Origin: Rhodococcoides fascians A25f
Lineage (GTDB): Bacteria > Actinomycetota > Actinomycetes > Mycobacteriales > Mycobacteriaceae
DNA length: 64,000 nucleotides
Direction of reading: 5' to 3'
NCBI RefSeq assembly: GCF_000760935.2
Contig: NZ_CP049744.1
Location: 1,116,001 to 1,180,000, forward strand
Below the pieces are notes generated by a model. That model did not search any database, was not told the origin of the DNA, and worked only from the letters and a program-made list of their open reading frames with translations. Made by a program: the position numbers and the translations under genes. This document shows, piece by piece, positions 59,447-64,000 of the stretch. Every line of letters starts with the position of its first letter. Position 1 is the first letter of the stretch.

Positions 59447-60775
59447 TCAGGCCGAGACCAGACCGAACTGATTTGTCGGCCGCGGCAGGCCGTAGTGCTC
59501 GCGCAACGTCGATCCTGTGTACTCGGTTCGGAACAGTCCCCGTGCCCGCAGAATCGGAACCACCTCATCGACGAAGACCTCGAGCCCGGAGGGAAGCGCC
59601 GGCGGCATGATGTTGAAGCCGTCTGCGGCTCCGCCGAGGAACCACTCTTCGATGGCGTCGGCCACCTGCAGCGGCGTACCCGTGAACGTGTGGTGTCCGC
59701 GTCCGCCGCCGAGGCGTCCGATCAGCTCACGCACCGTGAGCCTTTCGCGTCGAGCGAGTTCGACGATCAGGGTGTAGCGGCTCTTGGCCTCTTCGATAGC
59801 GTCCTCGGGCAGTAGTTGCTCAGGAAGCTGTTCGTCCAGGTGCAGTGTGGACGGATCCACTTTCAAGGTTTTCGCGAGCTGAACAAGTGCGTATTCGGGC
59901 ACGATGAGCCGGTCCAGCTCGAGTTCGAGTGCGCGAGCCTCGGCCTCGGTCGAGCCGATGACCGGGACGATGCCGGGCAGAATCTTGATGTGGTCAGGAT
60001 TTCGACCGACAGCGGCTGCCCGCGCTTTCAGATCCGTGTAGAACGCACGAGCGTCGTCGATTGTCTGCTGCGCGGTGAACACTGCTTCGGCGTACCGGGC
60101 CGCGAGATCTTTGCCGTCCTCGGACGAACCCGCCTGTACCAGAAGCGGATACCCCTGGATCGGTCGTGGGACATTCAACGGTCCACGGACGGAGAAGAAC
60201 TCGCCTCGATGATCGACGGTTCTCACCCTGTCGTTGTGTCCCCATACGCCGGACTCCTTGTCTGCTGAGATGGCATCGTCGTCCCAGCTGTCCCACAACT
60301 TCTGGGCCACGTCGACGAATTCCGCCGCGCGGGCATACCGAACGTCGTGCTTGGGCAGCTCGTCAAGGTTGAAGTTCTGTGCCGCCTCGAGGCCCGCCGT
60401 GGTGACGATGTTCCAGCCGGCACGACCGCCCGAGATGTGGTCGAGGGAGGCGAAGGCACGAGCGAGGTTGAACGGTTCGTTGTAACTCGTTGTGGCAGTG
60501 GCAATCAGACCGATCCGGTCGGTGACCGTCGATACAGCCGTCAGAATCTGCAAGGGCTCCAGGTTCCCGGACGGGCGGCGCGCGACATTGGCCATCAATT
60601 GGGGGCTGTCGGCGAAGAAGATCGAGTCGAACGTTCCTCGCTCGGCGATCTGGGCCAGTCGCTGATAGTGCTTGATGTCGGTGCCGGACCGCGCATCGGA
60701 TTCGGGAAGACGCCATGACGACTCGTGATGGCCGGTGGACATCAGAAAGGCGTTGAAGTGCAGGCTTCGGGTCAT
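59447..60775 (-). CDS. NtaA/SnaA/DszA-family FMNH2-dependent monooxygenase
   Basis: A 442-residue full-length member: TRSLHFNAFLMSTGHHESSWRLPESD, FDSIFFADSPQLMAN, ATTSYNEPFNLARAFASLDHISGGRAGWNIVTTAGLEAAQNFNL, YPLLVQAGSSEDGKDLAARYAEAVFTAQQ and GLFRTEYTGSTLREHYGLPRP. The start overlaps the ATPase stop by four bases. Longer upstream reading is discarded because it is antisense-like sequence overlapping the ATPase gene. It would release sulfite from the compound imported by the adjacent transporter. Confidence 0.9.
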   Translation of the reverse strand: MTRSLHFNAFLMSTGHHESSWRLPESDARSGTDIKHYQRLAQIAERGTFDSIFFADSPQLMANVARRPSGNLEPLQILTAVSTVTDRIGLIATATTSYNEPFNLARAFASLDHISGGRAGWNIVTTAGLEAAQNFNLDELPKHDVRYARAAEFVDVAQKLWDSWDDDAISADKESGVWGHNDRVRTVDHRGEFFSVRGPLNVPRPIQGYPLLVQAGSSEDGKDLAARYAEAVFTAQQTIDDARAFYTDLKARAAAVGRNPDHIKILPGIVPVIGSTEAEARALELELDRLIVPEYALVQLAKTLKVDPSTLHLDEQLPEQLLPEDAIEEAKSRYTLIVELARRERLTVRELIGRLGGGRGHHTFTGTPLQVADAIEEWFLGGAADGFNIMPPALPSGLEVFVDEVVPILRARGLFRTEYTGSTLREHYGLPRPTNQFGLVSA

Positions 60776-61530
60776 GCGTGTGCTCCTTCCTCGACACCGA
60801 GCGCCTCGAGCAAAGCGTTGCGGTGCGATACGAATCGGGGGTCGCCGTGACGACGCGGTGACGGCAGATCGATCTGGCGATCGGCAACGAAGCGGCCGCT
60901 GTCGAGTACGAGTACGCGATCGGCGAGCAGTATTGCCTCGTCGACGTCGTGCGTGACCAACAGCACGGCAGGGTTGTGGCGCGCGCAGAGATCCTGCAAC
61001 AGGACGTGCATGCGGATGCGCGTCAGTGCGTCGAGTGCTCCGAACGGCTCGTCGGCGAGCAACAATTCCGGCTCGCGAACCAATGAGCGGGCCAACGCAA
61101 CTCGCTGCTGTTCGCCGCCGGACAGTTCCTTGGGCCAGGCTCTCTCGCGGCCCTCCAGACCCACCTCGGCCAGGGCGGCGCGGCCACGAGCCGAGGCGTC
61201 GCGTCCGGTGAGTCCGAGGACGACGTTGTCGAGTACCCGTGCCCACGGCAGCAAACGAGAGTCCTGGAACACGACGGCACGAGCTCGGGGCACGCGGAGG
61301 TCGCCGGAACCGAGCACGCCGTCGTCCAATTCGGCGAATGCGCGCAGTAGCGTGCTTTTGCCCGAGCCGCTTCGTCCGAGCAGCGCAACGAACTCGCCCC
61401 TGTGAATGTCGAGGTCGATGCTGTCCAACACGAGTCGATCGTCGAAACCTCTGCTGAGACCACGAGCTTCGACTACTCGAGTATCGTTCGGCGTCGTGGT
61501 GGTGCTCAGCCGCCCAGTGTCTGTCGCCAT
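60772..61530 (-). CDS. SsuB/TauB-type ABC transporter ATP-binding protein
   Basis: A 252-residue ATPase of the nitrate/sulfonate/taurine group. Walker A is GRSGSGKST (52-60), signature LSGGEQQR (136-143), Walker B LLLADEP (156-162) and the switch region VLLVTHDVDEAILLADRVLVLDSGR. FQDSRLLPWARVLDNV is the SsuB-type Q-loop. The ATG at 61530 overlaps the permease gene by 25 bases. Confidence 0.9.
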   Translation of the reverse strand: MATDTGRLSTTTTPNDTRVVEARGLSRGFDDRLVLDSIDLDIHRGEFVALLGRSGSGKSTLLRAFAELDDGVLGSGDLRVPRARAVVFQDSRLLPWARVLDNVVLGLTGRDASARGRAALAEVGLEGRERAWPKELSGGEQQRVALARSLVREPELLLADEPFGALDALTRIRMHVLLQDLCARHNPAVLLVTHDVDEAILLADRVLVLDSGRFVADRQIDLPSPRRHGDPRFVSHRNALLEALGVEEGAHA

Positions 61531-62363
61531 GCCAGTGCCTTTCTCTCGGCCGACCGGACGAGGGTGTCGCCGATCAATCCGAACAGCGCGTACACCACCA
61601 ACCCGACGACGATGATGTCGATCTGTCCGTAGGTGCGTGCCTGCGTCATCAGGTAGCCGATGCCGCTGGTGGCATTGACCTGTTCCACTACGACGAGTGC
61701 AAGCCACGAGATCGTGACCGCCATGCGCAGTCCGGTGAAGAAACCGGGGAGTGCGCCTGGGAGAGCTATCTTTCGGATGAACTGCCAGCGGGACAGGTCG
61801 ACTGTCTCGGCCAGCTCGACGAACCGTTTGTCGACTCCGCGCAATTGGGCATGGGTGTTGATGTAGACGGGGATGAGCACACTCGTTGTGATGACGATGA
61901 TCTTCATCGATTCGCCGATTCCGAACCAGACGATGAACAACGGGATCAGGGCCAGGGTGGGAATCGCGCGTTTGATCTGCACCGGCCCGTCGACCACAGC
62001 TTCACCGAGCCTGCTCAGGCCGGCGACGAGGGCGAGTACGACCCCGATGGCGACGCCCAGTACGAGTGAAATCCCCGCGCGCTGAACGGACGTGAGCAGA
62101 TTGCTCTGCAGGCGACCGTCGGCGATCAGTTCGGCCGCGGCCTGATAGATGGTCCAAGGAGCCGGGAGGGTCTGCGGGTCCAGCCATCCGGCGGCGGACG
62201 AGATCACCCAGAGAAGTAGGAGAAGCAATGGGCCGACGGCCAACCCGTACGGAATTGCCTTGCCCGGCCCGAGGCGTCGGGTCGAGGTACGCCGGGGCGC
62301 GAGCTTGCCGGTCGAGTCGAGTACGTGTGGCTTGCCGGTGCGGCGCAGTGCCAGGGTGGCCAT
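61506..62363 (-). CDS. SsuC/TauC-type ABC transporter permease
   Basis: A 285-residue permease with about six membrane segments. LLTSVQRAGISLVLGVAIGVVLALVAGLSRLGEAVVDG and the EAA loop FVELAETVDLSRWQFIRKIALPGALPGFFTGLRMAVTISWLALVVVEQVNATSGIGYLM are typical of sulfonate and nitrate permeases. It overlaps the binding-protein gene by one base and the ATPase gene by 25 bases. Confidence 0.9.
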   Translation of the reverse strand: MATLALRRTGKPHVLDSTGKLAPRRTSTRRLGPGKAIPYGLAVGPLLLLLLWVISSAAGWLDPQTLPAPWTIYQAAAELIADGRLQSNLLTSVQRAGISLVLGVAIGVVLALVAGLSRLGEAVVDGPVQIKRAIPTLALIPLFIVWFGIGESMKIIVITTSVLIPVYINTHAQLRGVDKRFVELAETVDLSRWQFIRKIALPGALPGFFTGLRMAVTISWLALVVVEQVNATSGIGYLMTQARTYGQIDIIVVGLVVYALFGLIGDTLVRSAERKALAWRQTLGG

Positions 62364-63451
62364 CAGCTGTCCTCACGGGTGCGTGCGCCGCCGACATCGG
62401 TGACCGTCTCCGCGATGATCGGCTCGAATCGCAGGTCGAATCCGTCGGATGCGGTGACTTTTCGAGGCAGTTCGCCTGCGGCGTCGATGACGTCGATGGT
62501 GTCCTGCTGACGCTGTACCAGAGCCTCGTCGAGGACAGGGAAGGTCGACGGTCCGAGCGATTCCACGATGCGTCGACCGTCCGCCTCGGTGAGCCCCTGG
62601 TTGTCCACGTAGTACGCCTGTATCCACTCGTCTGGGTTGTCGTTGGACCAGTCGACCGCGCGAATGTACGACGCAACATAGGCGCGCAGGGCTGCGGCCT
62701 TGGCGGGATCCTGCAGTGCTTCACGTCGCGCGTACAGGTAGCTCAACCCTGTGGACGTCCCGTCGGACTCGCTGACGTCGATCAACGTTGCGCCCGGATT
62801 GGCAAGGAATCGAGTCAGATTGGGCTCGCCGAGCGGCGCTACGTCCACCTGACCGGTGCGGATGGCGTCCGGAAACTCCGACAGCTGCAACCGGACGAGC
62901 TCGACGTCGTCGGTGGTCAGGTCGGCAGCGGCCAACGCGCGCAGCACGATTGCTTGCTGTGCCGTGCCCTCGGCGTAGGCGATCTTGGTGCCGCGAAGAT
63001 CGGCGAGAGTAGTGATGTCTCGGCCCGCGGCTACTGCCAGCCGAGTGTTGTTCGGATCCGACTGGCGTGCAGCGATGATGGGCACATCTTGGCCGGCGAT
63101 GAGAGCCTGGATCGGCGGGGTGTCGCCGACGATAGCGACGTCGGCGGCACCGGCCCGGAAGGCCTCCAGAATCGCGGGCCCGCCCACGAAGTTTGCGAAC
63201 TCGTAGTCGAACGGCAGAGCATCTGCTTCGCCCGATGCGGCAAGAACGGTCTGCTGAGCCTCCGACTGGTCCGCGATGACCAGCTTGGTTCCCTGAGGAA
63301 TCTCGGTAGGCAACGCCGCGTCGGCAGCGAGAGCGTTGTCCGGCGAATCGACCGACGCACAACCGGACAGAGCCACGGCCACAGTGCACAGGGCGACCAG
63401 GGCAGTGGTCGCGGTTCGGAACGGTCGTCGTCTGGCCATGAAGGTGCGCAT
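62363..63451 (-). CDS. SsuA/NMT1-type ABC solute-binding lipoprotein
   Basis: A 362-residue lipoprotein. The signal peptide ends VALSGCAS (lipidated Cys at about 31). KLVIADQSEAQQTVLAASGEADALPFDYEFANFVGGPAILEAFRAGAADVAIVGDTPPIQALIAG is the sulfonate/nitrate-binding fold. DLRGTKIAYAEGTAQQAIVLRAL and WIQAYYVDNQGLTEADGRRIV follow. An ATG four codons inside (63439) is an alternative start. It is the first gene of the operon (binding protein, permease, ATPase, monooxygenase, cbs-like). The family imports alkane- or aryl-sulfonates. Confidence 0.9.
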   Translation of the reverse strand: MRTFMARRRPFRTATTALVALCTVAVALSGCASVDSPDNALAADAALPTEIPQGTKLVIADQSEAQQTVLAASGEADALPFDYEFANFVGGPAILEAFRAGAADVAIVGDTPPIQALIAGQDVPIIAARQSDPNNTRLAVAAGRDITTLADLRGTKIAYAEGTAQQAIVLRALAAADLTTDDVELVRLQLSEFPDAIRTGQVDVAPLGEPNLTRFLANPGATLIDVSESDGTSTGLSYLYARREALQDPAKAAALRAYVASYIRAVDWSNDNPDEWIQAYYVDNQGLTEADGRRIVESLGPSTFPVLDEALVQRQQDTIDVIDAAGELPRKVTASDGFDLRFEPIIAETVTDVGGARTREDS

Positions 63452-63475
63452 GGGACCAGTGAAACGTGAGACCGA

Positions 63476-63511
63476 TTGTTGAACAACAGTTTACGTTAGC
63501 GTGATTCTAAG
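63476..63511. promoter_or_regulatory. possible operators upstream of the Ssu-type operon
   Basis: TTGTT-G-AACAA (63476-63486) is a small perfect palindrome 25 bases before the binding-protein start. Next to it, GTTTACGTTA, spacer GCG, TGATTCTAAG (63489-63511) matches 13 of 20 arm positions of the palindrome family seen at 14576. The second match is weak. The minus-strand promoter should lie here as well. Confidence 0.3.
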
Positions 63512-63583
63512 TCGCTTCCCGACTGCTCGAGATGGAGAGGTGGTGGGCCGATAGCGACGAAACCGAAGGTGGCGCGGGATGTC

Positions 63584-64000
63584 TCACGAGTGCCCGCTGG
63601 GTCTGATGAACTCCTCGCTCACTCGGTGCGCGATGCCGGCAGGGTAGGGGCCCGGGAGGATGAGAACGACGTGATCGAATCCCGCAGTCACGGCGTCACC
63701 GATCTCGTTTCTCGTCTTCTCGGGTTCCTCGAACGACACCCCGAGAGCGACCGATCTGGTGATCGTCGCTGGATCGCGCCCGATCTCGGCACAGAACCGG
63801 TCGAGTAGCCTCGCTCGGTCCAGTGCGTCGTCGAGGTCCCCGCCGGGGATGTTCCACGTGTCGGCGTGCGCGGCGACGAGACGCAGCACACCTGCTGCTC
63901 GGCCGCCGATGACGATCGGTGGGCCGGGTCGCTGAACAGGTTTCGGGTTCTGGAAGGCCCCGACGAGGTCGACGTGGGTACCGTGAAAGTCGAAGGGTTC
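63584..64000 (-). CDS. LLM-class F420- or flavin-dependent oxidoreductase, C-terminal part
   Basis: The gene runs off the window edge. The visible C-terminal 138 residues include RPGPPIVIGGRAAG, AHADTWNIPGGDLDDAL, FCAEIGRDPATITRSVALG and FDHVVLILPGPYPAG. PPIVIGG followed by a HADxWN segment is typical of F420-dependent luciferase-family enzymes. It is on the same strand as the Ssu-type operon, 132 bases upstream of it. Substrate cannot be assigned from this fragment. Confidence 0.8.
   Translation of the reverse strand, partial: EPFDFHGTHVDLVGAFQNPKPVQRPGPPIVIGGRAAGVLRLVAAHADTWNIPGGDLDDALDRARLLDRFCAEIGRDPATITRSVALGVSFEEPEKTRNEIGDAVTAGFDHVVLILPGPYPAGIAHRVSEEFIRPSGHS

Noticed and set aside
60776..61246. 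Long N-terminal extension on the monooxygenase at 59447
   Set aside because: The extension is Arg-rich, lies within the ATPase gene in another frame, and the conserved family N-terminus begins at the ATG at 60775.
1..64000. tRNA, rRNA, CRISPR arrays, prophage or transposase genes
   Set aside because: No cloverleaf, rRNA core sequence, regularly spaced repeat, integrase or transposase was found on reading.

Overview
This is a GC-rich window with the gene repertoire of a mycolic-acid actinomycete, most likely Rhodococcus or a close relative. That assignment is an inference from a WhiB regulator, an M. tuberculosis-type alpha-methylacyl-CoA racemase and FprA-type reductase, MetZ, a DUF222/HNH protein of the 13E12 type and GTG starts. 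Genes are tightly packed and many overlap by 1-8 bases. No tRNA, rRNA, insertion sequence, phage gene or CRISPR array was seen.

Positions 1-13,000 are mostly core metabolism: racemase, PurT, a DUF456 membrane protein, an amidohydrolase, a gluconolactonase-like protein, ferredoxin-NADP reductase, rhodanese plus MetZ, isochorismate synthase, a NagD-like phosphatase and WhiB. Two TauD-type sulfonate/sulfate-ester dioxygenases (6520 and 9627) already point to sulfur scavenging.

Positions 13,100-64,000 look like a sulfur-starvation supercluster, interrupted only by a DUF222/HNH protein, a hypothetical protein and an APH-like kinase (21.2-25.3 kb). It holds: (a) a B. subtilis yxe-like operon (FMN monooxygenase, polar amino-acid ABC transporter, FAD amine oxidase, GNAT acetyltransferase, exporter, deaminase-like protein); (b) two Dpp/Nik-type ABC transporters (25.7 and 41.4 kb), each followed by flavin monooxygenases; (c) three DszC-like monooxygenases; (d) two aldo/keto reductases; (e) an Ssu/Tau-type transporter with an NtaA-type monooxygenase and a cystathionine beta-synthase-like enzyme; (f) a YeiH-type putative sulfate/sulfite exporter with a 53-residue membrane partner. 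In the inferred scheme, organosulfur compounds are imported, cleaved by FMNH2-dependent monooxygenases to release sulfite or thiol, and the sulfur enters MetZ or the Cbs-like enzyme, with excess possibly exported.

The most interesting part is regulatory. Two S-box (SAM-I) riboswitches (14654 and 25437) each end on the Shine-Dalgarno sequence of a short cysteine-containing leader ORF. Similar Cys-rich leader ORFs precede the TauD genes and perhaps two other units. A palindrome, GTTGAAATCA-N3-TGATTTCAAC, perfect at 14576-14602, recurs in degenerate form at 10663, 13112, 41293, 57451 and perhaps 63489, always beside sulfur-related genes. This suggests a shared repressor or activator that is not encoded in the window. 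Together these suggest a three-input (SAM, cysteine, DNA-binding regulator) control system.
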